A DNA stretch of 64,000 bases from Babylonia areolata (taxonomy: Eukaryota > Mollusca > Gastropoda > Neogastropoda > Buccinidae): contig NC_134878.1 of NCBI RefSeq assembly GCF_041734735.1, positions 244,501 to 308,500 of the forward strand, given 5' to 3'. Shown here in pieces: positions 1-41,123 of the stretch (the first letter of the stretch is position 1; every line of letters starts with the position of its first letter). A program made the position numbers and the translations under genes. The notes under the pieces were generated by a model. The model was not told the DNA's origin and did not search any database. It was given only the letters and a program-made list of their open reading frames with translations.

Positions 1-74
1 TCCCTAAGGACCAGCCACTACTGATATGTGAAGGAACATACAATCAGGTGTGAATGAGGCAGTTTTGTCTGTGA

Positions 75-461
75 GTGCAGTCGTCCTCCGAAAGCAAGGT
101 AGGGATATGGAGGGTACTCAATACTGAAGTCTTAAGATACACTTGGAGGAGAACAACTCCCATACAACAAAGCCGTCTTGACTTCTTCTTGATCTCAGAT
201 AACCTGGTTACTGATGTTAAAGACGCTGATATTTTGTACGGTTATAGAAGTGACCACTCTTTAGTCAAAGTTGACTTAGTATTTAATACAGAACCCAAAA
301 GAAAACCTTTTTGGAAATTTAACTCATCTTTACTTAGAGACAGTGATTATGTTAAGTTATTGAAAGAAACAATAGAGAAAATAAAGGAACAGTATGCAGT
401 ATTACCTTACACACGAGAAAATATATGTAATATCCCGAATGATGAAATTAGTTTACTATAA
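75..461 (+). pseudogene. LINE endonuclease C-terminal part
   Basis: Open frame with the RLDFFLISDNL and GYRSDHSLVKVDL motifs of the apurinic-type endonuclease of L1-like elements. The upstream catalytic motifs lie outside the window or are scrambled in the first 75 bases. Confidence 0.75.
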
Positions 462-1069
462 GCAGCCAGCTCTTTTTAGATGTGTTGATAATGGAGATAA
501 GAGCAAAAACTATAACTTTTGGAATAAGAAAGAAAAAGCAACAAATAGAAAAAGAGGAAATGTTAGAAAAGGAAATACAACGACTCGAAAAGGAAGTTCA
601 GTCGTATAATATAATTAGAGAATTGCAGGAGAAGACGGAAGAGCTCATACAATTAAGGAAATTGAAAATGGAAGGGATAGCTTTAAGATCTAAAGCAAGA
701 TGGGCATCTCAGGGTGAAAAAGTAAGTAAATATTTTTGTAATCTTGAAAAACGTCACTTTATCAGCAAACACATGTTAAAGTTATTCACAGATCAAAGTA
801 ATATACTGGCAGAAACAGATGAAATACTAAAGGCAACAAGACATTATTATGAAGATCTATACAAAGAACCAATGTAAAAGATTTAGATATTAGTGATTAT
901 GTAAACAACTTACCCAGACTTGATGAGACAGAATCAAAACAACTAGAAGGATTAATTACAAGAAGCCACAGATGCTATCAGACGAATGCAAAATGACAAG
1001 AGTCCAGGTACAGTTGGAATGACTGTAATTTTTTTCTAATTTTTTTGGAAGGACATTAGTGACTTTGTT

Positions 1070-2647
1070 GTGAGATTACTGAATGAAGGATTTATAAGTG
1101 GAGAAATGTCAACAACACAGAAAGAAGGATTAATTACATGCCTACCAAAAGGGGATAAACCAAGGGAATACTTAAAAAACTGGAGGCCTATATCCTTGTT
1201 AAACGTTATTTATAAGATAGGATCAGCATGCATAGCTAGTAGAATTAAGTCAGTCCAGCCTAAGTTAATAAATGAAGATCAGACAGGTTTCATTCCAGGT
1301 AGATACATTGGTGATAACTTAAGAATACAATATGACATCATGCATTACTTAGAAAAAGAAGACATTTCAGGCTTACTAGTTTCAATAGACTTTGAAAAGG
1401 CATTTGATTCGGTAAACTGGGTATATATGAACAAGGTCTTAAACGCTTTTGGATTTGGAGAAGATATATGTAAATGGGTAAGCACTTTTTATAGAAATAT
1501 AAAGTCATATGTCATAGTAAATGGTAAGGTATCCCAGAGTTTCAGAGTACAAAGGGGGTGCCGCCAGGGAGACCCGATTTCGCCATACCTCTTTGTATTG
1601 TGCTCTGAAATTCTGGCATGCAAGATAAGGGAAGATGAGGGTATTAAAGGCATTAGCATATTGAACACTGAATTTAAAATTAGTCAGTTTGCTGATGACA
1701 CAACATTTACGTTAGAGGGAGATAAAGAATCGTATGAGAAATTATTCGAAACACTTAATAGATTTGAAGAATTTTCAGGTCTGAAGTTAAATTATGACAA
1801 AACGCTAAATGTTTGGTTAGGGTGTATGAGAAATTCGAAAAGGAAATATCTCCCAGAAAAGAATATGAAATGGAACCCCCCCAAATTCAAGATTTTAGGT
1901 ATATGGTTTTTAAACGATCTATCAAAAATAACTGAAGTGAACACAAGGGATAAATTAATAGAAGCAAAAAAATTATTCAAGATTTGGTCAAAACGTATAT
2001 GCACACCCCTCGGTAGAATTGCTATTCTCAAATCTCTCATACTTTCAAAGCTAATATACTTATGGATTCTTCTTCCAAACCCTCCAGACAAAGAAATAAA
2101 AGAATTACAGAGACTATGCTATGAATTCGTATGGGATAAAAAGCCAGATAAAATTAAAAGAAAATACTCGATACATAATGTTGCAAATGGAGGAATAGGT
2201 ATACCAGACATAAAAAAGTTTATACATGCTCTTAAGATAACATGGATAAGGAAATTATACACAGGAACACCAAAGTGGAAGAGAATCTTACTTATAAAAT
2301 GCCAAGAAATTAACTCACTACATCTTTATGGTTCAAAAAGGTTTCTGACTATCGAATGTAACCAATTTTGGAAAGATGTTTTTCAGGCATACACGAATTT
2401 TACGAAACAAATAGAATTAAAAGAGGCACACGAGGTACTTGCAGAGCCCCTCTTTTATAACGACAAATTTAGAGTTGGTAACAACACAATCCACTACAAA
2501 TGTTGGACAAATAAGAATATATATCTGGTTAGAGATGTTGTTGATGAGAATGGGTGCTTCCTTAGTTACACATGCTTTACAGAAAAATATAATATTAATG
2601 TAAATTATTTAGTGTATATGGGACTGATACATTCGATAAAAAGTTAA
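1070..2647 (+). pseudogene. LINE reverse transcriptase region
   Basis: A 525-codon open frame holds the RT palm and fingers in order: LPKGDKP and NWRPISLLN, then GFIPGRYIGDNLR, the catalytic SIDFEKAFDSVNW, the RGCRQGDPISPYLF block, and the FADDTTF box (F in place of the usual Y of YADD). The thumb follows with LNYDKTLNVWLG and LGIWF. The frame is unbroken over the whole catalytic core, so this copy is fairly young, although the flanking parts of ORF2 are out of frame and the element cannot be active as it stands. Function, if it were intact: target-primed reverse transcription of its own RNA. Confidence 0.85.
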
Positions 2648-2721
2648 TTACACATAATATTTATCTAAGTGATAAAACCTGTAATGAACAATCGAAAGCA
2701 CTACACTTAATATCCTCTACT

Positions 2722-3348
2722 ATGAAAGGCTCGCAAATATATTATGATATACTTCTTGAACCACTCTTTATTTACAATATAAGTTCTTTTGTTAAGTGGG
2801 AGCAAAAATTAGATATCATCGTTAATTGGGTAACCACCATGAAGCAAATAAAAAAAGTAAAAGAGATAAAATTAAAGTGGTTTCAAATTAGAATTTGTCA
2901 CAACATTTTAGTTACAAACAAAATTCTGAAGAAAATGGGTATTACAAACAGTGACAAGTGCAATTTCTGTAAAAATGAAATAGATTCAGTACAACATTAT
3001 CTATGGTTTTGCAAGTTCTCTCAATTGTTTTGGAAGGAATTAGAGAACGTCTTGAAAGAAAGATGTGATACTTGCTCAAACGTCAAGTTAAACATAGAAT
3101 TAGTTCTATTTGGAAATGATGAAATTACAAAAATAGATGCAACTTTCAACTATATTATTCTTGTTGCAAAATATTTTGTTTATAAATGCAGAATAAATAA
3201 GATTAAACCATGTATAGAGCACTTTTTGAATGATTTAAGAAATAGTTATAAAGTAGAAAGATATATGCATTCAACGGAAATGTTAAGCGTTGTATTTATG
3301 AGAAAATGGTGTCCAAAAATAAAACTTCTTGAAAACAGTAACCCATAA
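2722..3348 (+). pseudogene. LINE ORF2 C-terminal region
   Basis: 208-codon frame starting 74 bases after the RT frame ends. It carries RICHNILVTNKILKKMG followed by CNFCKNE and HYLWFCKF, the CxxC...H...C zinc-like motif that ends L1/Tx1 ORF2 proteins. It is separated from the RT frame by a stop and frame change. Confidence 0.75.
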
Positions 3349-3916
3349 CAAAATATTATGAAAGATCAAAATGCACAATAATAATGAAGGCTCAATGATA
3401 TATATATATATTTTTAAAAACTTGAACAGATGTACGTGAATGTGTAAGTATGCGAGTATGTAAATAATATATGCATGTGTGTATTCATGTGCACTTATGT
3501 GTCTGCAGTAATAATGTTTAACATGACTGTGTAATGGGTGTTTTATATAGTCACGTATAGAAAACTAGAGGAAATGTGTTCATACATAAGATATCCTATG
3601 TGTGGGTTGTGTTCTTTTCACATTACGTTAGCTAAGCAAAGTGTCCATAACTCTATGCTGATGCTATTATATGTTATAAAACTGCACTATTACACATGAT
3701 GAAAACGTGTCCACCTTGACCAAACTGATAGAACAATATATTATAAATATAATGACTTATGATGACGATGTTATTGTTAATGGACACTGTATTCTTTTTT
3801 TTTTTCTTTCTTTGTTTTTTCCCCTTTCTTTTCCATCTACTCTGAATTGTTATAATGAATTCATGTACAAAATAAAACGGTGGTCGACCCAAGAAAGTCA
3901 GGGGGAAAAAAAAAAG

Positions 3917-4500
3917 GTAGGGATGAATTTATGAAAATGAATACATATATGTGCAAAGGGATTATAAACTTCCATCAGCTCAAGTGCTGATGTCAGGAAT
4001 ATGCCAATGACAAGAGATCGAGTCACAAGAAATAAGCGGCTGTATAAGCATATGTGTAGCGTGCACAGATATACCCAAGTAAATGGGGAAGTGTGCATAA
4101 TCAGTAATGGAAAGGAATCTGAGTATGCACCTATATATAAGAGATGTACATACACATATGAATAATGTGCCAGTATGTAGACACAGAGAGTTCTGGGCAT
4201 TGTGAACAGAATGACGCAAATGCGTGCATATATTGCTATGTAGGGAATCTCAATGAATAGATGTCAATGAATAGAGATAGAAATATAATTGTACATGTTA
4301 ATATGAAACTGAAAATTGTATGAAACTATCCCGTAAGCGCACACACATGTGTATACCGAGGGGTAAGTATACATCTATAAGTGTGAATAGAAATGTGTAG
4401 AAATGTAGCAAGATTTTTTTTTTTTTTTTTTTGGGGGGGGGGGGGGGGGCGTCGTTGTTGTTGATTTTGATAATAAATCAAAAAGAATAGAAAGGAAATA
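3917..4500. other. Non-coding AT-rich stretch with T/G homopolymer
   Basis: No gene is supported here. The only structure is an 18-base T run directly followed by about 17 G at 4415-4449. Confidence 0.5.
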
Positions 4501-4504
4501 TTGT

Positions 4505-6130
4505 GATTTTATTTCCTGTTATTGTGTATAACAAGAAACAGCAAGAAAGGTGCAGCTGCTGTGTAAAGTTGTGTAAAGTCCATTAATGGGCAGCAGGACC
4601 CAATGAGAAACCGAAAAACATCGTTGCTGGACAGCACTGGGGGCGGGAGTGACGTGCTGTGTAAGCGGAAGGGAAGTAACTGCAGCGTCAACTGCCTAGG
4701 TTACAAATGCAGAGTGGCCTCCCTTGGCGCTGATAATCGGTGAAAAGGATGGTGTCTTTAGAGCACATATCCCCTGGTGTGACGTTTCCTCGCTGTAGAG
4801 GGAGGAGTGTCATACTGCGTGTGAGAGTGCGTGGTTCAATGCCACCGTAACCGACACAGGTGAATACGGCCACAAGAGGAATAAATATAATGTTCCTTAG
4901 TGCCGTGGGCATCCCTACCCGAATCAGTCGCCATTGGATGTGAGACGGTCGGGGCATGTGGCATGATGGCGCCGTAATCCAGTGTTATGGGCATTGTGGA
5001 CAAGGGGGTGGCAAGTCCGTCGGCTTGCCGTGGGATGTGCATCCCCCTGTAGCTGAACGGCGGTCCAACCTCGCAAATAGCTCCTGCGAGAGGACTGGCG
5101 TTCAGTTGTTGTGTGTTGACGGATAAAGGGATAGTCAAGATCGGCCCGAGCACTGCTGAGTGGCAGGATCAAGTTATCAAGAGGCAGTCCAACGTGGAAG
5201 TGCCGATATTAGCCTGGGTAACAGCAGAGTTAGGCGATAGGGCAGAAGAAACCAGCACTGCCGAAGTTCAAATGGGGTGTGCACATACATGCTCTGTGGG
5301 CGAGGGGTGGTGCAGGCACAAGGTGTGGCACCGGGAAGCAGAGTGGTGCATAACTGCTGCAGCAAGTTAGTGATGAGTTGCTGGTTGGTTGAGCGGCTTG
5401 CTGAGACGCCATTAGTGGATGGGAAACAGCAGCAACCGGCGGTGTGGCAGATGGGGTCATCATCGCATAGCTTGGTGGGACCGTGCATGAACCCGCACTG
5501 TAGGTGAGGGGCAGTGCCGGTGCAAGGGAAATAACTGCGGCGGTCACCGGCAAGGGTGCCAAAGCAGAGGTTGCCTCCCTTGGATCAGGCACTCCGGACA
5601 AGGGGGAAGGTGCACACATATGGGCGAGTGTGTCCCCTAGTGGTCCACCTTCCTCCCTATGTATGGTAAGGGCATCCCTACGCGCCTCGGTCGCCATTGG
5701 ATCCGAGATGGTCGAGGCATGCCGCGTGGGGGGTCACGTGATCCGATGTCACGGGCGCCACCACGGACGCATCACACACAGGGCCCAGTCTAGCGTGTGG
5801 ATCCAAAGCAAGCATAATGTGTTGTTTCCCTAAAGGGATTGTGGCACATTCCATTAGTGCAACTGTGTGTATGGGTAAAGAGATAGAGGAGGTCGACTCA
5901 TGCACTGCCGACTGGCAGGGCCGAGAAAACGCGGATCGCGTCGAGTGCGTTCGCGGATCGATAAAAATGGCATTAAAGGCAGCACTGACCTGAGTGTGGG
6001 GCAACAAACCTCTGGAAGTCACCAGAGGAGGTGTAAAAGATGGTTGAGGTCTGGAGTCGACCAGAGGGAGCAGAGGAAGTGGAGGAGGCGGCGGGTTGGC
6101 GATGTTGAGAGGGCCAGGAGTAGAGGGCCC
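4505..6130. other. GC-rich, internally duplicated block of unknown nature
   Basis: Base composition is clearly higher in GC than the surroundings. Two diverged copies of a segment are recognisable: about 4668-4960 and about 5518-5725. They share AACTGC(A/G)GCG, GCAGAG...GCCTCCCTTGG, and later CATCCCTAC...GTCGCCATTGGAT. Minus-strand frames (for example 5230-5697, 155 codons; 4836-5153) are open, proline- and alanine-rich, and each copy encodes a MAT(E/D)xxRDA-like start. I recognise no domain. It directly adjoins a copy of the inverted-repeat family (6100-6512), so it may be the internal part of a longer copy; that is inference. Confidence 0.4.
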
Positions 6131-6512
6131 TGAGTGTCAGAAAATCGATTGCGATCGCGCCTTAATTTTAGCGCGATCGTCCACTTGAGCTATATAATTA
6201 TGTGACCTGGTTCTAGACATAATTTGACAAAAAAACAAGAACGCCAGAGAATCGACAGACAGACAGAAAATACGGAAAAAAACTTAGCCGTATGAAGAGC
6301 ACAGGAACAGGAGTCATGATGGCTGCCAGAAAGAGAGGGTGCTAGTCAGGGGGGCAAAGGGGAGGTTACCTACTTCCGGGAGGTTATCGGCTGTAGCTAC
6401 TTTCGTTTTCTCCACATAGGCAGATAGTAGTTTGCATAGGACAGGAATGTCAGACCCCTGCCGGAGTCTGCACTAGTGGGTCACGGTTAAGTATGTGTAA
6501 TTAAAACATGGT
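6100..6512 (+). mobile_element. Right-arm copy of the inverted-repeat family (copy 1)
   Basis: Shares with 55303-55700, 54490-54775 and 62200-62560 the ordered blocks GATTGCGATCGCGCC, ATCGACAGACAGACAG, AACTTAGCCGTATGAAGAGC, GATGGCTGCCAGAAA, GGAGGTTATCGGC, TTTCTCC, CCTGCCGGAGTCTGCACTAG and TGGGTCACGGTTAAGTATGT. The arm ends with a GTAAGTATGT-like motif. No matching left arm was found nearby. Confidence 0.75.
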
Positions 6513-6599
6513 CACACAACACACTGAATATGTTAAATACTGGGGGGGTTCAGACACTGCCGCCACGTCCACCTGGTCACACACACTGAATATGTTAAA

Positions 6600-6790
6600 A
6601 ACATGTGTGTTCGTGTGTGCTTGCATGCGTGCGAGTGTGTGTCTGTGTGTGTGTGTTTGTGTGTGTCTGTGTGTGAATGTGTGTATGTGAGAGAGAGAGA
6701 GAGAGAGCATGTGTGTGTGTGTGTATGTATGTGTGTTGAATACATCAAAAAACGTGTGTATACATGCATCTGTGTGTATGCTTGTGTATA
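6600..6790. repeat. (TG)n and (GA)n microsatellite
   Basis: Imperfect TG-rich tract with a GA run at about 6690-6706. Just upstream (6505-6605) the phrase CACACTGAATATGTTAAA occurs twice. Confidence 0.85.
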
Positions 6791-6839
6791 GTCCTGGCAC
6801 ATTTCTAACCAATGTGATCAAATCACAATTAAAAGTAGT

Positions 6840-7770
6840 TATGTGCAGTCTATGATGTGGGTGACTGTTGGTATGTACATGGTCAACTGACAGCTGTGTG
6901 AATCACGTGACTGTTTAATGTACATGGTCAACTGACAGCTGTGTGAATTATGTGACTGTTGGTATGTACATGGTCAAATGACAGCTGGTTGAATCGTGTG
7001 ACTGTTTAATGTACATGGTCAAATGACAGCTGTGTGAATTATGTGACTGTTGGTATGTACATGGTCAACTGACAGCTGTGTGAATCACGTAACTGTTTAA
7101 TGTACATGGTCAAATGACAGCTGTGTGAATCATGTCACTGTTTAATGTACATGGTACAAATGACAGCTGTGTGAATTATGTGACTGTTGGTATGTACATG
7201 GTCAAATGACAGCTGTGTGAATCATGTGACTGTTTAATGTACATGGTCAAATGACAGCTGTGTGAATCATGTGACTGTTTAATGTACATGGTCAAATGAC
7301 AGCTGTGTGAATCATGTGACTGTTTAATGTACATGGTCAACTGACAGCTGTGTGAATTATGTGACTGTTGGTATGTACATGGTCAAATGACAGCTGTGTG
7401 AATCATGTGACTGTTTAATGTACATGGTCAAATGACAGCTGTGTGAATCATGTGACTGTTTAATGTACATGGTCAAATGACAGCTGTGTGAATCATGTGA
7501 CTGTTTAATGTACATGGTCAAATGACAGCTGTGTGAATCATGTGACTGTTTAATGTACATGGTCAACTGACAGCTGGTTGAATCGTGTGACTGTTGGTAT
7601 GTACATGGGCAAATGACAGCTGTGTGAATCATGTGACTGTTGGTATGTACATGGGCAAATGACAGCTGTGTGAATCATGTGACTGTTGGTATGTACATGG
7701 TCAAATGACAGCTGTGTGAATCATGTGACTGTTTAATGTACATGGTCAAATGACAGCTGTGTAAGAAAGA
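6840..7770. repeat. Minisatellite, 45/46-bp unit, about 20 copies
   Basis: Tandem copies containing TACATGGTCAAATGACAGCT and TGAATCATGTGACTGTT, with two end variants (TTTAAT and TTGGTAT) that set the 45- or 46-bp length. The 45-bp form is open in one minus-strand frame (7357-7632), an artefact of unit length divisible by three. Confidence 0.95.
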
Positions 7771-8049
7771 TGACTGTTGGTGCGTGCATGGGCAAAAGAC
7801 CTCTGATTCAATTTAATAGATAACATGCTCATTTTATATGTAAATACACAACACACAACAACTGGTCAGAGTAGCAACAAAATATCTGTACACAATTCAT
7901 TAACACAGTCAAACCCTACAAATCGCAATGTTCATCACATACATACATAAGACAATATACATGACATAACTGATAAACTTTCTTTTCAAGGGCAGTGTAC
8001 ATGGATCAATCTGAACACTCTGACACACTGAAACTGAAACTGAAACTTT

Positions 8050-8464
8050 CCAACATGTTGACACTACAAGGAACAGGCGAGTGAAACAAGCCTCTCACCA
8101 CGGTGAAAATGACACAGAGGAAAACTTTCCAACATGTTGACACTACAAGCCTCTCACCACGGTGAAAATGACACAGAGGAAAACTTTCCAACATGTTGAC
8201 ACTACAAGGAACAGGCGAGTGAAAGCCTCTCACCACGGTGAAAATGACACAGAGGAAGACTTTCCACCATACTGACACTACAAGGAACAGGCGAGTGAAA
8301 GCCTCTCACCACGGTGAAAATGACACAGAGGAAAACTTTCCAACATGTTGACACTACAAGGAACAGGTGAGTGAAACAAGCCTCTCACCACGGTGAAAAT
8401 GACACAGAGGAAAACTTTCCAACATACTGACACTACAAGGAACAGGCGAGTGAAAGCCTCTCAC
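8050..8464 (-). repeat. Minisatellite made of an exon end and splice donor
   Basis: On the minus strand each unit reads CTCTGTGTCATTTTCACCGT followed by GGTGAGAGG. This is the last part of the adjacent patched-domain exon (8465-8590) plus its donor, followed by intron sequence ending in CCTTGTAG. Five extra copies lie downstream of the real donor. Units are about 56-79 bp long because some lack part of the intron piece. Confidence 0.85.
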
Positions 8465-37659
<29,195 letters not shown>

Positions 37660-37678
37660 TTTCGTCTGCTGCCACCAT

Positions 37679-38485
37679 GACCGCAACTACATTCTTCTTC
37701 TACTTACTTGTACTTACTTACTTGTACTTGTATATTGCGGTGTTGAAGGCCTAACCGGCCTGTTCACCGATCCAGAAATATCTCTCACTTGTTATGCAGC
37801 ATGCGTGGCATATTAATGGTGACAGGCTGGGTCGTACAGTGTAGGCAGGCTCTTCCAATGCGTGTCCAGTCTGTTTTTCTACTTCTGATCTTTAATCTCA
37901 TCTTGAAATCAGCCGTTGGCCTACGCGTTCGATATATTCATTATATCGATTTTTCCCATACAATTTTAAAGTATGCTATATGTGTCGATTACAGCTGATC
38001 AATGTCCCTCCAACACACTGAGCTTAACCCCTTACCCTTTCGGCTCATGAAAATCTAAAGGTAAAGAGCAAACCAACTGGGAATAATGCCAAATTGAGAC
38101 TTTGTCTTTACCACAGAATACTAGTATTCTTTACTGTGCAATACAAAGCTTATACCGTTCTAGCAATTCCGGATAAACATATTAGCTTGCTTTACTCTGT
38201 CACCCCACTCCACAACTTTGAGTGCAAGGATTCTTGCCTTTCACCGTCAGACTTCCGCTGTAGTAGTAGTTGTAGTAGTATCCAGGGACTGGCAAGTCAT
38301 TTGCCTAGACATCTCGGCCTTTTTATGTCCCCATCGAATCTTCGTCTTCGCTTCTTCCATTTTATTTATTTATTTTCTTGTTTTGTTTGTTGTTGTTGGG
38401 CGGGGTACGCAAGTACACTTCTGCAAAAAAAAACTTTGTTTTCATTCTTCATAATCGTTTTTTTTTTTTTTGTTGTTGTTGTTTT
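37679..38485. other. Upstream flank of the patched-domain gene
   Basis: Expected to hold the 5' UTR and promoter, but no TATA box or other clear signal is seen. TACTTACTTGTACTTA-type repeats lie at 37703-37732. Confidence 0.35.
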
Positions 38486-38489
38486 GTTT

Positions 38490-38800
38490 TCTTTTAAGAT
38501 GGTGTCAAGGAGGTTTTTGAACGTGTAAGTATTTTGTGCACGTCTTCGGTTGGTAGTGCATTCCATGTTTGTGCATTTCGGTTAGCCAATGAATTTTTTC
38601 TAAGGTTGGTGCTGCAGTGTTCTCAACAAATTTTCTTTCCTCAGTTCCTTGTACTATCATAATCCGACATTCTAAAGATATGTCTTGCATTTACATTATT
38701 TATGTTATTTAATATCATAAAAGTTTCAATCAAATCTCCGCTTACTCTTCTACCTTTTAGTGAGTGTAGATTTAAGTGTGTTTCTTTAACATGCCCTTGA
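38490..38800 (-). mobile_element. LINE ORF2 C-terminal remnant (CR1/Jockey-like)
   Basis: Minus-strand fragments read HLNLHSLKGRRVSGDLIETF, MILNNINNVNARHIF, and in another frame NSLANRNAQTWNALPTEDV. These match the RR(xR)GDLIETFKI and (N)xWNxLP motifs at the end of CR1/Jockey-group reverse transcriptases. Heavily decayed. Confidence 0.65.
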
Positions 38801-38814
38801 AGTGGTTTCCTGCA

Positions 38815-39060
38815 CTGATGATCTCAGTTTATGGCCTCAACCAATGAAAGACTGGCACCCATACACCCACACATGGTCTGATGAGAATGGAACTGCAATC
38901 CTGAGCCATGACTTGAAAACAGGGACAGGAAAACAGGAAACTTCTAGCTTATCGGATGAGTGCTTTGACCACAAGGCCATGGCCATTTTTGGACTAAGTG
39001 ATTCACTGCTAGATTGTTTCCTCATTGGGATGTCGTTGCAAGCACTGGAGCAGCATAGAC
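38815..39060 (-). mobile_element. Possible tRNA-derived SINE fragment
   Basis: Minus strand contains TGGCCTTGTGGTCAAAGCAC and TCATCCGATAAGCTAG, like a tRNA-type A-box region. B box is weak, so the call is tentative. Confidence 0.3.
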
Positions 39061-39577
39061 TCGTTCTATGAGAATCTGCATGTGACATAAGGTCCCCATG
39101 GAAATACATAGCCCAACATGATATATGTATATATGAAAATTGAAATAACTGAAAAGCATACACATGCATGCATTGTAACTGTGCTTTTATTGTGTTGTAT
39201 AACTTTTTTTGGTCACAACAGATCTCTGTACGAAAATCCAAAGAGTGATACAATACATTTTATAGACTTTTAATGACTTAAAAATATATGCAATTTTTAT
39301 AGAATTTTAATAGGAATTCTTTAAAACTTTTAAAGCCTGTATCAACCCTGTCAAGGCATATAATGGTGTTACCATTCCATGGCAGTTCATTTAGTCTGGG
39401 TCCAAGACTCAAAGGGGGGCTCATGTGGCCTAAGTCAAAGAAGGTTGTGTACCATGTTCCACAGGATCACCACTGAAGAGATGCTGAGCACAAGTTTTTC
39501 TTTGTTGGCTTTGTAACCTGACATTGGTATATTCCCCTCCTGCAAACCACTGGGTTACCTGTTGTGGACTGGGTTCT

Positions 39578-39840
39578 TGTCTTTTAGATGAGATGATAAA
39601 CTAAGGTCATGTGTGCTGCATGCACTTAGTGCATGCAACAGAACCCACAGCAACAAGAGTTGTCCCTTGCAAAATTCTGTAGAAAAATACACTTTGATAG
39701 TAAAATGAATATGTACACTTGCAGAGAGAAAAAGGATCCTCAGAAAAAGGTGACACTGCACTGTGTCAACTACACATGCCCTCCCTGGCTTGAAGAGCCT
39801 GCATTTCACACAAAGAAATCTGTTGTGATAAAAAGTGGTA
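39578..39840 (+). mobile_element. SINE family A, headless copy
   Basis: Body and tail only: GATGAGATGATAAACTAAGG, GCTGCATGCACTTAGTGC, AAATTCTGTAGAAAAAT, and CACAAAGAAATCTGTTGTGA. More diverged than the two complete copies. Confidence 0.75.
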
Positions 39841-40509
39841 CATTACAAATTGCGACTGAACAAGGCTGGGTGTGGCCGTGTATGGCGGGGCTAATTTTTT
39901 TTTGCATTTAAATAGGTCTGCATCACTTCCTTTTGGCACTGTGCTTTGTTAACTAAATATTGAACCGGTCTTTTTTGCTCTTTGAGGGACCTATGAGATG
40001 AAGAAAATGTTACTGAACATCAAAGTGCTATGACAAGTATGGGAAAATAAAAAGTTCTTGGTATGTGTAAAAATCAAGTGAAAGGTATAATGAACTGACA
40101 TGGGGTTTCCTTTTTATGAGGGAGGTCATGGGTTAATTTCTCTGTGCTTCTTATTTACACACACTGATGGGGAAACTGCAATGATTTGTGGTTGTGCACT
40201 TCTGTCTCACAACAAAGACTGAAAAGTACTGGTTTTGTTATCTTTGTCAGTTCTGTCATACCAAAAGGTACAATGTATTTCTGTCTCATCCAGTCTGTAC
40301 TGTGTGGCATGTTCAAAACCAAAAGGCAATGTCCAAATGCTGTGTTTTACATTTCTTCTGCTGTTGTTGCTGTGTGTACTACAGTTCTTCACAAATGACA
40401 GCATGGAAGTTTCATCTCTTGATGAAGTTCTGGTATTATGCAATTTTTTCCACATTATTGAAATCTGGGAAAGTGGGGAAATTTTATCAAAACTGATATG
40501 TAAGGTAGA

Positions 40510-40852
40510 AGGTGGCAGAATGGACACTTATCTGACAATACAGTGTCCGTGAGGACCTGGGTTCGGTTCCCACTCTCACCCTTTCTCCCAGTTTTGACTG
40601 GAAGATCAAACTGAGCGTCTTGTTATTTGCATGAGACAATAAAACGAGGTCCTGTGTGCAGCATGCACTTGGTGCATTGAAAAAGAACCCAAAACAATTA
40701 AAGTGAAAATCCACTCTGAAAGGTACACAAACATATGTCCTGACTGGCATGTTGGGTAATGCTGCTTTCAGGCATCTGCCTAGCAGATGTGGTGTAGTGT
40801 ATGGTGTATAGATTTGTCTAAATGCAGTGACGCGTCATTGAGAAACTGAAAC
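40510..40852 (+). mobile_element. SINE family B, complete copy with one tail segment
   Basis: Head GGTGGCAGAATGGACAC with B-box-like GGGTTCGGTTCCC. Body has CCTTTCTCCCAGTTTTGACT, GCATGAGACAATAAAACGAG, TGTGCAGCATGCACTTGG. Tail has TGGCATGTTGGGTAATGCTG, GCATCTGCCTAGCAGATG, and GTGACGCGTCATTGAGAAAC. It serves as the unexpanded reference for the array at 16797-18020. Confidence 0.8.
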
Positions 40853-40894
40853 CACCAGAATGGTTAAGGTTACAAGATGTGGGGCAGTATTGCA

Positions 40895-40965
40895 CACTGT
40901 TGGAATCGGAGCCATGCAAGTCTTCACAAGTGGGTCACAGTATAAAATGTGTAGTTAAAATGAAC
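40895..40965 (+). mobile_element. Inverted-repeat family, short end fragment
   Basis: GGAATCGGA...AAGTGGGTCACAGTATAAAATGTGTAGTTAAAA resembles the terminal 60-70 bases of the right arm at 6512, 54775, 55700 and 62560, with several changes. Confidence 0.4.
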
Positions 40966-41037
40966 GTTTTATTTTTTTATGACCTGTTTCATGTTTTATT
41001 AGCCGTTTTAATTTTGATGTAAAATACCAATGATTTT

Positions 41038-41088
41038 TGACTCACTTGTGTAAACAAAGTGAGTCTATGTTTTAACCCGGTGTTCGGT

Positions 41089-41123
<35 letters not shown>

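Larger units (their letters stand above)
1..3916 (+). mobile_element. L1/Tx1-type LINE, 5' end cut by window edge
   Basis: A non-LTR retrotransposon in sense orientation. Positions 75-461 encode the end of an APE-type endonuclease (SRLDFFLIS, then YRSDHSLV, the catalytic SDH motif). Positions 482-877 are the charged coiled linker. 1070-2647 is the reverse transcriptase, and 2722-3348 is the C-terminal region with a CNFC...H...C zinc-like motif. After the last stop, an AT-rich 3' UTR runs to a tail ending in AAAATAAAACGGTGGTCGAC and an A-run at about 3907-3916. ORF2 is decayed: at least one frame change lies between each of these blocks, and stops fall near 877-1060. Clade assignment to L1/Tx1 rests on the motif order and the C-terminal zinc region. 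Confidence 0.85.

Noticed and set aside
3674-4219. Small frames after the first LINE
   Set aside because: Short, AT-rich, no domain; sequence is LINE 3' UTR and flank.
5230-5697. Minus-strand 155-codon frame as a host gene or Gag-like protein
   Set aside because: Low-complexity proline/alanine-rich, no recognisable domain or knuckle, and part of a duplicated block; kept only as an unexplained region.
7357-7632. Minus-strand frame with repeated MYIKQSHDSHSCHLT peptides
   Set aside because: Translation of the 45-bp minisatellite; unit length divisible by three keeps it open.
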